DNA from: Spirogloea muscicola
Lineage: Eukaryota; Streptophyta; Zygnematophyceae; Spirogloeales; Spirogloeaceae
Length of the DNA: 64,000 nt
Assembly (NCBI GenBank): GCA_009602725.1
Contig: WELB01000010.1
Span: 125,950-189,949 of the forward strand
Reading direction: 5' to 3'
Both the position numbers and the translations under genes were made by a program. This document shows positions 1 to 9,843 of the stretch, one piece after another (position 1 is the first letter of the stretch; every line of letters begins with the position of its first letter). A model generated the notes under the pieces. The model made no database searches, was not told where the DNA came from, and worked only from the letters and a program-made list of their open reading frames with translations.

Positions 1-73
1 CAGTGACTACGTCCAAGAAAACGCGCAACATGAGGCCTCTGACCTGATGGCTCTGTGGCGGCGGCAATGACAG

Positions 74-955
74 ATGCTTTCGTGGAGCTCTACAAGGAGC
101 AGAGCGGCCGTCACCTCGTTGAGCCTGCGCATATGGTAATGCTGCAGCACCAACCGAGCCCGGCTTCTTTCATTGCAGTCTGGCTGCTAGTCCAGAGTAG
201 CAGGTTGCTCCTAAATTTAGGGCTTGGGATGGCTGCTCAGCTTGGTCACTCAGCGTCGAAGGACGGCAGAGCTTCCTCAAACTGATGCAATTGATGTCCG
301 TGCAGGCCAAATGTTCTCACGAAAGCGATGCTTGAACATCTGGCTGCAGGAGCTGGCGGAGCCATCCATTGCGCAGGCCTTTGACCGATGTGTAGAGCAG
401 GGCGCACGCTGCGTGGTCGTGAGCCCCTACTTCCTCTCGCCAGGCCGACACTGGAGCCAGGTGTTGCAGACTACGAAGTGCATAGGCTGTCGCAACAATG
501 ACATTAAGCTTTGCTCGTTGCGTTACTCGTAAATGTAAACTCCTTTCTAATTAGTATCACTTATGCCCAGTGGCCCTTGACCTTATATCTAGTTTCTGCC
601 CTTGACCTTACATCTAGTTTCTGCTTTATATGCAGGACATTCCCGCACTGACTGCGGAGGCTGCAAGCAAGCACCCGGGCATTGGGTTCCTTGTGACAGC
701 TCCCATTGGGGTGCACAAACTTGTGGCGGTAAGCTACAGCTGGCTCTCCCTAATTTTGTAAGCCTTCGCACGAGCAACTTTGTGCAGGTGGCAGTTGGCT
801 GAAAAGAACTGCTGCAATTTGTATGCCATCCTATTTGCCAGCAAGTCGTGGAGGAGCGGATTGAGCACTGCATGAGTCAAGTGAGGGATACAACAAATAA
901 GTGCGACATCTGCCGTGGCACCGACAAGTGCGCCTACCATATCGCAAAGCTTTGA
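74..955 (+). CDS. SIRB: Sirohydrochlorin ferrochelatase (5' end outside window)
   Basis: Inserts iron into sirohydrochlorin in the last step of siroheme synthesis, serving plastid sulfite and nitrite reductases. Exons: about 74-135, 350-460, 636-728 and 842-955 (TGA 953-955); all joins keep frame. Visible blocks: VEPAHM then ELAEPSI across the first intron, VVVSPYFLSPGRHW, DIPALTAEAA, FLVTAPIG and VVEERIEHC, the usual order of the short plant/CbiX-type enzyme. The C-terminus has CDICRGTDKC, the Cys cluster that plant SirB uses for an Fe-S centre. The exon with the initial DHGSR-type motif and any transit peptide must lie upstream of base 1. The start of the first visible exon (acceptor before 74) is the least certain boundary. 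It converges on the next gene; bases 956-1288 hold no further coding signal I can support. Confidence 0.87.
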
Positions 956-1288
956 GTGCGCTTATGAGATGGAGCTGCTTAGACTGCAAGCATGATGGCA
1001 CAGGGGCAAGAGCGAAGGGCTTGCTGCCCTGCTCGAGGATGCTGCCAAGTGCATAGTGGGCCAGCCTATCACCAGCTTGAGCTCCTATGTGCCAGCCTCT
1101 CACCAGCTTGAGCTACTTTGTGGTGGTGTAAAGTAACCTGCACTTGCATAAAAATCATTCCATTGCCATTGCCTCTACTCCAGCTATCCTTCACTCCTTC
1201 CACTTGCTCGTGCTGGCACCTGGCCTTCTGGCCTGTTCTATCTTGCAAGATCCCCTTGACATCAACTCATTAACACTGGGAGCCCCTA

Positions 1289-1851
1289 TTATTGCTTCTT
1301 GGTCATGGCGGCTACCACCTGCATGTGGAAGACGGGTGAATATCAGCTGCGATACCCTACATCTGAGGGTGGCTCCCAAGCAAGCCGCCAGCTGGAGACG
1401 ACTGCAAGGAGAAGGCAAAGGTCGCCCTCCCTCGCTGCTAGCCGCACCACGACAGCTGCGGCTTGCCGAGGCTGGCGCTAGCAGCCGCGTGGTCAAGCTC
1501 GGCGGCTGCTGGCGCCAGTGCCGCCCGTTGCTGCCGTGGCAGAACAAAAAGGCTGAGACTAGTTGACGAGGCCAAACCTCCGACGCCTTGGGCGGCGCAA
1601 CAGACTTGGGCGGATACAGCGCGTCTCGCACAGGGGGAACCACGATCACGGCCGCAATGCCTGCCACGGCAGCCGCGCCGCCGCAGCGGGCGAGACCCAG
1701 CTCAGGCTGCAGCCCTGGGCCGGCTGCGCGGCACTGGTGCGCACGCTGGGGCGTCGCCGAGGCACTCACCAAGGGCGGAGATGAAGCAACACCACATGAC
1801 GACGGGCTCCTGGATCATGGCCATGCGTAGCTTGGCCGCCACGCCCGCCAT
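1289..1851 (-). CDS. Putative complex I B9/NDUFA3-like subunit (64 aa)
   Basis: Three exons on the minus strand, 1770-1851, 1578-1660 and 1289-1318 (TAA 1289-1291), join in frame to a 64-residue protein. It starts MAGVAAKLRMAM, has IQEPVVMW, a hydrophobic span to AAVIVVPPVRDALYPP, and ends VVAAMTKKQ. A tiny one-helix protein with an EPV motif before the helix and a PP after it is the layout of the B9/NDUFA3 accessory subunit of mitochondrial complex I, which sits in the membrane arm. Assignment rests on this layout and remembered family pattern, not on a search. The second donor (GAG|GTTTGG) is weak but gives the only in-frame join. Other small inner-membrane proteins remain possible. Confidence 0.55.
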
Positions 1852-1914
1852 GGCCGCCCACCGCGCCCCTTGGGGCGGCGGCGGCGGCTGCGGCGAGGGG
1901 GGTTGTACGATGGG

Positions 1915-2155
1915 CTGGCAGGGGAGAGAAGGCGCGCGGGGCGCATGAAATGAAATGGAGGCCAATTCAAGCCGGTACATTGTTCAGGCAGAGTTTAGGG
2001 CAAACTAAACAGGGCTACATGATACGGATAGAAGAGAGAAGGCGCGCGGTGCGCATGAAATTGAAGCGAGGCCAACTCAAGCCAATGCATTGTTTAGGCA
2101 GAAAATGCAGAAAGTGCAAAGAATGCAGAGCAAAGAATGTGGCTACATGAAATGA
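1915..2155 (-). repeat. Two copies of a dispersed ~60-bp border module
   Basis: Bases 1921-1985 and 2035-2105 are diverged copies of a module whose minus strand reads roughly YWLELASxSxHAPRAPS when translated (core GGCCAATTCAAGCC, then GCGCGC...GCGCAT). The same module recurs near 4300-4404 (inverted pair), 5040-5095, 5165-5215, 28565-28622, 35840-35900, 38085-38125 and 43875-43925, always at edges of retroelement debris. Probably part of a retroelement untranslated region. Confidence 0.6.
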
Positions 2156-2279
2156 CGCCCTATACTAGGAGGGCCGGAGGTGCCACAGAGCGGGGGGAGC
2201 CGTGCCGACGGGGACCATGTCGACTCGACCTGTACCGCTTGTGGAGCTGCTAGAGGAAGAGAAGGCGAGCAGTGCGCAG

Positions 2280-2760
2280 AGGAGGGTGCAATGGCCATAA
2301 AAGCGGCTGCTGATATTAAAAAATCGGCCTGTAAACTGCCAGCCAGATGCATACAGGTGTTCATGACGGAGCCAAAGGCTAGGCAGACAGAAGGGAGGGC
2401 GGGGGGTGGAGAAAAAGAATGCGGCTGCTGATATAAAAGAATCTGCTGTAAACTGCCAGCCAAATGTGACGGAGCCAAAGAAAGAAAATGCGGCTGCTGA
2501 TATTTAAAGAATCGGATGTTAATTGCCAGCCAGATGCATACAGGTGTTCATGACGGAGCCAAAGGCTAGGCAGACAGGGCGCCCTCAATACCCCCGTTGT
2601 CAGCAGTAGGAAGTCAGATGAACCGAGGGGAGGAAGAAAGTGCTCGCCCATTGAGAATAGGGGCTGGAAAAGCCAGCCCAAAAAAGAATTAACAATGGAC
2701 GAGAAGGGGGCCAGGGGAAGAGCCCTTCGGCTGAAAGTGAGAGTCATTTACGAGAATTGT
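2280..2760 (-). repeat. Three tandem partial copies of a retroelement 3' tail
   Basis: Units at about 2300-2395, 2420-2487 and 2490-2625 share the block GCGGCTGCTGATAT... AACTGCCAGCCAGATGCATAC. On the minus strand the last unit is the end of the element ORF (LLT-G-stop region, slightly damaged) followed by its 3' region. Similar single copies lie near 27100, 29180-29310, 31550-31660, 34035-34170, 58445 and 58820. A GGCTGG/CCAGCC hairpin follows at 2655-2675. No gene is present in 2150-2935. Confidence 0.6.
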
Positions 2761-2937
2761 CACCCATTCAAAGTAGCAATTAGCGAAGCTGTGTTACGAC
2801 AGCGCTTTCCGGCCGGTTCGGATCTTGTCCAGGCTCATTGGGCTCGCTTTCCAGCCCTCGCCCCATGAAGATGAGCTTGCTTCTCTTCTACTAGTGGGCC
2901 AGTGCGCGATGCTCCCAGCGCGCGGTGCCAGAGAGAA

Positions 2938-2988
2938 CGCTAAAAACCCTAAACCCTAAAAACCGTAAACCCTAAACCCCAAACATCG
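2938..2988 (-). repeat. Interstitial plant-type telomere repeats
   Basis: About seven slightly degenerate CCCTAAA units on the plus strand (TTTAGGG on minus). They directly abut the end of the helicase fragment: the helicase reading frame runs into the G-rich strand and its stop codon (2972-2974) lies within the telomere-type repeat. Confidence 0.85.
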
Positions 2989-3431
2989 CCCACTCCGCAT
3001 CGCCGGCAGTCCGAACAGGCCGCAAGAGCACCATCTTCTGTATCATTCGCCAGAGGTATGAACTCTCCAGGCTGGCATCCACCGTAGCAGTCCTCCCAGC
3101 GCCCCGTACGACCGGCCCAATCTGTCGGAAATCCCCGAGAAGCACCATCCGCGCTCCACCAAACGGTCGCGTTCCATCTCTACGCACCACACGCAGCATC
3201 GCATCCACGGCCTCCACAACCGCACGGTTCTGCATGGCGGCCTCGTCCCAGAGGAATACCGCAGCCGCTTCGAGGAGGGCAACTCGCTCGGAACCGAGGC
3301 TCACCTTGGCCTCCACCTGCACATTGCCCTCCGTCACGTCCACCTTGAAGAGTGAGTGCGCCGTACGACCACCGAGGTGGAGGCTCGCCGCCAGAGCCGT
3401 CGTCCAGAGGGCGAGGCGACGGATGCAATCG
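2972..3431 (-). pseudogene. PIF1/Helitron-type helicase fragment
   Basis: The minus-strand reading contains GGRTAHSLFKVDV, then VFLWDEAAMQNRAVVEAVDAML (Walker B/motif II) and GGARMVLLGDFRQIGPVV (motif III), the succession seen in PIF1-family DNA helicases, including those of Helitrons. The N-terminal Walker A part would fall in the scaffold gap. The C-terminal half is missing: translation ends in telomere-type repeats just after EWAMFGV. It is therefore a truncated gene or transposon remnant. The helicase family is clear; whether cellular PIF1 or Helitron cannot be told, since no Rep domain or Helitron ends are visible. Confidence 0.75.
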
Positions 3432-3893
3432 NNNNNNNNNNNNNNNNNNNNNNNNNNNNNNNNNNNNNNNNNNNNNNNNNNNNNNNNNNNNNNNNNNNNN
3501 NNNNNNNNNNNNNNNNNNNNNNNNNNNNNNNNNNNNNNNNNNNNNNNNNNNNNNNNNNNNNNNNNNNNNNNNNNNNNNNNNNNNNNNNNNNNNNNNNNNN
3601 NNNNNNNNNNNNNNNNNNNNNNNNNNNNNNNNNNNNNNNNNNNNNNNNNNNNNNNNNNNNNNNNNNNNNNNNNNNNNNNNNNNNNNNNNNNNNNNNNNNN
3701 NNNNNNNNNNNNNNNNNNNNNNNNNNNNNNNNNNNNNNNNNNNNNNNNNNNNNNNNNNNNNNNNNNNNNNNNNNNNNNNNNNNNNNNNNNNNNNNNNNNN
3801 NNNNNNNNNNNNNNNNNNNNNNNNNNNNNNNNNNNNNNNNNNNNNNNNNNNNNNNNNNNNNNNNNNNNNNNNNNNNNNNNNNNNNNNNNNNNN
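3432..3893. other. Assembly gap (462 Ns)
   Basis: Run of Ns. It separates the helicase fragment from GC-rich low-complexity sequence, so continuity across it is not proven. Confidence 0.99.
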
Positions 3894-4320
3894 GCTGCCC
3901 GTGAAGACAGGAGGCGCTTGGTAGGGGAGGACGAGCTCGGCTCCCGCCGGGGTAGAGGAGGCCGGGGCGCCCGAGGCCGCCGCCGCGGGGCTTGAAGCGT
4001 CGGGAGGAGCAGCTGTCGCTGGCGCAGGCACGGGGAACTGCTGCCCAGCCGAGGGTGACCGGGGGAACTCGGCAGCGGCGAGGCAACCAGAGGGGCGGGG
4101 GCAGGGTCTGGCGCGGCCTTGAGCGTGGCGCCCGAAGAAGCCCCGGGGCCTGGCGCGGCCATGAGCTCGTCGGCGCCAGCTCGCCAGCCGGCGGCAGCGG
4201 GGGGCGAAAGGACCGCCGCCGCCGCCGCGGCGGCGGCGGCGGCGGCGCGGGGGGCAAGCGCGGGCGCGCCAACGGTCGGGTTGGGGGTGGGCCAAGAGAA
4301 TGAACAGGAGAGAGAAGGCG
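3894..4320. other. GC-rich low-complexity stretch without a supported gene
   Basis: Contains a GCC/CGG run near 4205-4260. Open frames exist on both strands but read as Ala/Pro/Arg repeats with no conserved motif. No coding feature is supported. Confidence 0.6.
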
Positions 4321-4336
4321 CGCGGGGCGCATGAAT

Positions 4337-4404
4337 TGAAAGGGAGGCCAATTCAAGCCAATACATTGTTCAAAATGTATTGGCTTGAATTGGCCTCCCT
4401 TTCA
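4337..4404. repeat. Perfect inverted repeat, 31-bp arms, 6-base spacer
   Basis: Left arm 4337-4367 and right arm 4374-4404 are exact reverse complements around the spacer GTTCAA. Both arms are copies of the dispersed border module (GGCCAATTCAAGCC core), so two retroelement ends meet head to head here. Confidence 0.9.
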
Positions 4405-4409
4405 GGAAT

Positions 4410-4900
4410 GAACAGGGGGTAAAAGGTATCACCCGCTGGGTGGTCCTTGTACTTGTGCAGCTTCTTCTGTTCGGCCACCTTCACGGCATAGCCGGTCTCA
4501 GAAGTAATGGGGCCCTTCGTCCGGAAGCTGTCGGTTAGGGCGACGTCCATGAGGAGCCGCTTGCCACCTGCCCGGGGGCCGCCAACCAGATCGACACGCC
4601 TCGTCCGAGGGACCCCGTTGCGGAGTTGGACGCGCATCACCCCGGTGCTCCCCAACGCCACTTGATATCCCGCCTCCTTGACGATGCCATACATGGCGTC
4701 ACGTAGGAGGTTGTGGGAGCCCGTGCGCTCACTGCCTCTGGCACACCTGAGCATGTGGTCACCCATGAGCAATGCATCATGCTCAATAAGCCCACATTCA
4801 CATTGGGTCACCCCTGCCAAGCACAGGGATGGTAAGCCAAGGCGGCGGCGCATAGCATCGCAGAACAATAGAAAGGAGGAAGGGGGGAAAGGAGGGCCGG
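4410..4900 (-). mobile_element. Retroelement fragment: zinc motif and nuclease-like domain
   Basis: Minus-strand reading carries the C-terminal part of the element protein: FCDAMRRRLGLPSLCLAG, then the C-x-C-x12-H-x3-C motif (CECG...HMLRC), NLLRDAMYGIVKEAGYQ, RRVDLV...KRLLMDVALTD, and AEQKKLHKYKDHPAGDTFYPL. It stops abruptly at both ends and lacks the reverse transcriptase. Nearly the same as the domain in the 31.7-34.1 kb copy. Bases 4900-5215 hold two border modules. Confidence 0.8.
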
Positions 4901-5199
4901 AGGTGCCACAGAGCGGGGGGAGCCGTGCTGACGGGGGCCATGTCGACTCGACCTGTACCGCTTGTGGAGCTGCTAGAGGAGGGTGAGGAAGCAGCATTGG
5001 CAGGAGGGAGGGCGGGAGGGGGAAAGGAGGGCCGAGAGAAGGCGCGCAGTGCGCCTGTGATGGGGTAGAAGCCAAAGCAAGCCAGTCCACTTACTGTATG
5101 TGGGCTGGACTCGACGCGCGACTTGCGGCGGCGACTTATTTTGCAGCTAAATCTCAAGCCGAGTGAAGGCGCGCGGTTCGCATGACATTGAGAGGGAGG

Positions 5200-6330
5200 C
5201 CACTTCTAGCCTTACAGATGTCCTGGTAACGGGGTAATGAGTTGGCTAAAGGGGGCACTATTATCCTCGAGTAAGCACATACATATCTGACAAGCTAAGC
5301 TGAGGAGCCAGACCACCACGGAGGCCATTAACCTGGCCTAATGCACGCCCAGCACGCTGGTGTATCGCGAGTGCCTGGGAGCGCTGCAGACTCAATGATA
5401 GCCGCATTTGATAGCCGAGAGGTCTTTCCTCGGTGGAAGCAGCCGTCCGCCGCATAGCCCGAGGGCGCTGACGCCATTGTGGGAGGTATCAGTGGTCGAC
5501 GACCCATGTGGTAATTTGGTCCCGTTGGTCCTATGATGGAAGAAATTTTCGTGCAGTTGAAACAGACGAAAGCCAAAATGGCCAAGTACAGAGGCAAGCG
5601 CAGCTGATGACGTAGATCCCCCCCTGCAAATCGACCCGCTCAATAACCACAGGTCAACACGTTAAGGTTGCTACTCGATGACTACCAGATGGCAGATTCG
5701 AAGCCCTTCTGCCACCAACTAGAGCTCGCCCAGCTTTCTGGTGCAAAGCATGAGCCTGAGCACGCTGCACACAGGCTGACACTCGTCGTCAAAGAACGCA
5801 GCTGGCAAGCCCATCTCAGCCAGAAGCACATCTGCACGTTGTGCATAGCCTAGATTGGCAACATTCTGAAGGAGAGGGTGGAAACGAGGACCTAAACAGC
5901 CAAAGATATCGACTGCAGCTGGTAGGAGCTGATCGCATGGGGGGTATTTGAAGTAATGTTGCAGCTTTCTGTGTTCTGCACTCCCCACTGCGTAGCCAGC
6001 GATGTGCGTCAATGCTGGACCTGTATAAGCCATCCGTAATAATGTCAACCAAGGCCCATGGTCCTCCACCAGGTTGCACGCCCCACAATATCAAGGGTGC
6101 AACGATGATGACGTCCCTGGGCATCCGTGGTCATAGGCATGATACTGTTCACTTCGATGACCGCATGGTAACCAGTGTCATGCATCAAACCCGTCAAACC
6201 TGCCCGGTGGAAGGAGTAGGGAGTGGTGCTTTTGGCATCCCTTTGAAGTCGAACTGTGGCTCCAAATGCACGTTCTCACTGCTGGGCACCTTGGCGGCCT
6301 TTCAGTCTCTCGTCTTCCAACACGTATAGC
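5200..6330 (-). mobile_element. Degenerate retroelement 3' end, second subfamily
   Basis: Pieces in two frames read (minus) GVQPGGGPWALVDIITD, then HIAGYAVGSAEHRKLQHYFKYP and CSVLRLMLCTRKLGEL, matching the nuclease-like domain and C-terminus of the subfamily seen intact at 34.7-35.3 kb. At least one frameshift separates them (near 6060). The stop-codon hairpin follows, imperfect, at 5631-5657. A further fragment ending DMYVLTRG lies at 5261-5460. Confidence 0.7.
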
Positions 6331-6339
6331 CCCTTCTGA

Positions 6340-7146
6340 CTACGGCAACTAGTCCATTAAAGCCGCTTGTTCCTAGTAACGTCTCAGGTTGAGAAGGAGA
6401 CAAAGAAGGTCCAAGGTCAATCGACTGTGGGTCTAATGTTAGGAAATCACTCTGGAGCCAGAGGATGCATGGGGTGCCGGAGCGCCACCCACTGCTCTTG
6501 CTTTGCGCTCACAAACCTGGCTGCTTCTTTGCTGCTCCCTGGCCTTGAGCTGGATATCGGAACTTCAGATTAGCATTAAGTGTACAAACAACACCTGGCA
6601 GCAGTGCATGCTGCTGCAGCTTCGGCATACGGCTTGAGTAGTGGAGGTGCTGCAGGCGCCTGCACGGGTTCAATGACCAGAATTGCTACCTCCCGGCCCT
6701 GGCCCATCAGTGTGCCATTCACGCCACCGCTGCCACCCACCATGGCGTCCTGCTCCCGGCCTTCATTGACGACTCTTCACAGGCAGGCAAACCAGGCGAG
6801 TCCTTGCCAACTGTCAGAAACTGCAGCAGGAGTTGGCGCCCTCCAGCTTCTCCATCCCAGACGTATAGTGCTCAGTATGCTCATTGCAGGCCCTGTGCAC
6901 CTCCCTTTCCTTGCCGCAGGCATGCCAGGCATCCCTTCCCAATCCATGACTGTCTGCTCCATTGTATCCGAGAGCCTGCAGGTGCGTGGGTGTAGGTTGC
7001 ACAACTTGCAAGCCTCCTGCCCCACTGAGCAGCATGCTCAACTGTGCCAAGTCAGGTTACTACGAGGACAACATGCTGCACCTAGGCGCCCCAGGCAACA
7101 TCTCAACGCACCCCTGCCTGTACGTTGTGACCTGGGCCAGCTCTGC
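6340..7146. other. No supported gene
   Basis: Mixed-composition sequence between retroelement debris and the 3' end of the DUF3598-like gene. A 239-codon plus-strand frame (6580-7299) overlaps real minus-strand coding sequence at its end and has no recognisable motif, so I do not call it. Confidence 0.4.
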
Positions 7147-8613
7147 TCACGCCACCTTCTCCTCTACAGCTATGGTGGTGGATACCACCATGCCATCGGG
7201 GTCATGAGTGCGCAGGATGCGCCGCCGCCGGCCCGTTGCATCCATCCAAGCGCTCTCAAAGTAGAATGCCTGGCCGCGCGCAACCAGTCGTGGGCATGAG
7301 ACGGCCAGCCCGCCGGGCAGCAGGTACGTCTGGAGGCCGCCGCCAAAGACCAGGAGCATGCCTCCCTCCTGGACGCTGGCTCGGGAAGTCAGCGTGGTAG
7401 TGCAGGCGCTGCCTGCCAGCCCCAAGCGCATTGTCTGCAAGGCCGTGCACATACTTTTTTTAATGTGAGCCAAATGCGCACGGCACACCCCGTCTCGTGC
7501 ATCAGTTTATGCATCTCATCTACTCCATGGGATGTAGACATGGAGAATGCCAGCTGGGATTGGAAATTTCTGCTTGCCCACAAATAAGGTGCCACTCACA
7601 CATGCTGCTACACATGCCACTTGCTTTTAGAGAGCCGCGCAGGAGGTTGAGCATACCTGCACCAGCTCACCACCCTTGTCTCGTCTGTACTCAAAGGCTA
7701 TGTCCTGCTTGGATGTAGTACTGTCGTACAGGGAGCTACGCTGCGTCATTGCTTGGCCCCGCCACTCACCCAGCAGAGCCTCCAGCCTGTCCTCGCCGCT
7801 CACCTCATCCTGAGACATTCCAGCGCCAGGTCTGCTTCAGCTGCACAGTGAAGTCGACCCTATACGCTGTTCATGCTTCAGCTCCTCCTGATAAGCTGAC
7901 TAATCTCGTCATGAAAGAGAATAGGGCTTTCTAGCATTTAGCCCCTGTAGTGGCTGCTTCATGCATCTACGACAACCACTGGGAGAGCATACTGCTCTGG
8001 GCATGCCAGCCGCTCTTGCCATGTCAGTTTGGCACGGTGGTGGAGCCGGCTGGCGCCGCTTGCAGCAAAGGTGGGCCACTCACCTGCCCAATGTCGTCCA
8101 GTGCGCCCACATTGCCACCTCCTCGGCGTTCGCGGAAAATGCCAATGGTGTCAAGAAAGCCGCGAGGGTCCAACACGTGATACGTCCGGATCCGAGCATC
8201 ACCGGCTGCCGAGTACAGGCAGCTCTCGCTCACCAGCGCGGGGCGCCTGGACGGCAGCCTCAGGCTCCTGAGCGCCGCACTCACCGCCAGCCAACGCTCG
8301 TCAAGATCCCCGAATTGACGTGAAAGCCAGCAGAAGCGATTGTCATTGACACTGTGCGGCTATCAAATGGACACCAGGCAAGTGGTTTGAAGTGAAAAAG
8401 CCTATGAATGAAAGGATCAAGGTTAGGGTTTGCGTCAAAGTGACAGGTCTTGAAGGTTCAGGATTCAAGGCACAAGAGGAGCTGGACTCACGATGGTATC
8501 TTGTCCTCGCGGGCCTCAACTGCACCGAGGACTCCGACCTGGATGGCCTGGTCCAGGAGCTCGGCAGTGAGGTGTGAAGCAGCAAACGCTTGCTGCTCTG
8601 GGAAGACAGCCAC
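7147..8613 (-). CDS. DUF3598-like protein (5' exons unresolved)
   Basis: Four minus-strand exons join in phase: 8492-8613, 8084-8351, 7657-7809 and 7434-7147 (stop 7147-7149). Blocks: DNRFCWLSRQFGDLDERWLA, DARIRTYHVLDPRGFLDTIGIFRE, RLEALLGEWRGQAM, and YLLPGGLAVSCPRL...FYFESAWMDATGRRRRILRTHD...TTIAVEEKV. The last two match the pattern of cyanobacterial and plastid-lineage DUF3598 proteins (LLGEWRG start of the C-terminal barrel; pyrimidine-free lipocalin-like strands ending near T-x-E-x-x-V). The molecular role is unknown; a plastid location is likely by family distribution but no transit peptide can be seen. The first exon(s) should lie in 8617-9800; a reading with LEALGGLCAGSWRGTLTV near 9215-9290 is a candidate. 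Confidence 0.6.
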
Positions 8614-8616
8614 CTG

Positions 8617-9721
8617 CAGGACGAGCGAACCACATCTGAGCGGCTGTACAGGCCTGCCGTCATCAACAGGCTGGCAGGAGCCGGCAAGGTGCCTTGCCGC
8701 CGGCGCAACTGTGACTCCGGCAACTGCCGGCTCTGCCAGCTCGCCTGCTTCCGGTCCATCGACTGAAGCGTCAGCTCCTCGGTCTCAAGGCTGGCCCAGC
8801 CGGCCCCGGAGCCCACGTCGCCGTTGGGCGCCCTCCTGACCTGCAGGCTGGCGGCGAGGCTGTAGCTTCAGTGGCAGCGCGAGCGGCGGGCCAGCTTCGC
8901 CGCAGCGAGGCTGTGCAGCTCCGCAGGCCGGCAAGTGGCGGGAGGTAGGTCCTCGGAGCGCACGTCTGGGCGAGGCTGGCGGCGGCACCCTCGCCAGCCC
9001 GCGCGACGTCCACTCTCGTGGCAATGGCGGCCTGCAGGGCCTTCCCAGTGGAATCGTAGTGCTGCGGAAAGCGCGGGAAGGCGGCAGTTTGGATCAGGGC
9101 CCGGCGCCGCCGCCGCCGCCGCCGCCGCCAAGAGCTACATGGTTGTGGGTTTCCCGTTCCGTATCTCCGGCAACCAGAAGATGATTGTGCCAGCGCCACA
9201 GCGTTTCTTGAGCAGCTCGCGGGGGGTTCCCGACCGTCAGCGTGCCGCGCCAGGAGCCGGCGCACAGGCCGCCCAGCGCCTCCAGCGCCGCGGTCTGCGC
9301 AGCCGCCGGGCCGCCCTCCTCCGTGCCCAGCCCGCAGGCGCCCGGTTTAGGGTTCGGGCGAGGGTCTTAGGGTTTGCGTCTAGGCGGGCGCTAACGGCGG
9401 GGGGCCGTTCCGCGGAGGCTAAGCGTAACTCGCTCGTTGAATGATTTCAATCTGCGTAAAGTGGTGTGAGTTCCCGAACTGACACAGTGGCCTTTGATCA
9501 AGGCTCCAAATCATCAACCGGATGACACTACGGGGAACATGCATCCGCTCCTCCAAGTACAAAGCGTACGGGCGCTCGGCCTCGCCGCACGTGTGCAGGC
9601 CGAGAGCGCGAAGCAGCTCGGCAGCCCCGCGGAAGCTTCGCCTGACGGCTGCTCGCGTCACGCCCCACAGCCGCCGCCACGTGGCCAAACCACCGAGCCC
9701 GGCTGGGCGCAAGCGGCAGCC

Positions 9722-9756
<35 letters not shown>

Positions 9757-9843
9757 ATTGTCGGCGGCACTTGCGGCGGAAGTGGCGTCGGCCCTTGCGG
9801 CAGCGGCATCTGCGACGGCGTTTGCTGCGGTGGCGCGGCCGGC
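8617..9843. other. GC-rich divergent promoter/5' region
   Basis: Lies between the divergent DUF3598-like and DUF1295 genes. Holds probable unresolved 5' exons of the former, CCG runs at 9105-9128 and 9715-9765, and two TTTAGGG-like units at 9343-9350 and 9367-9375. No other gene supported. Confidence 0.5.

Noticed and set aside
2972-3431. Helitron transposon call for the helicase fragment
   Set aside because: No Rep/HUH domain, no TC...CTRR ends with terminal hairpin visible; only PIF1-family motifs.
2972-4366. Single 464-codon minus frame across the N gap joining the helicase to upstream sequence
   Set aside because: The Ns make the frame meaningless; the part beyond the gap is low-complexity and lacks helicase motifs.
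6580-7299. 239-codon plus-strand frame
   Set aside because: Overlaps the last DUF3598-like exon on the other strand and has no recognisable domain.
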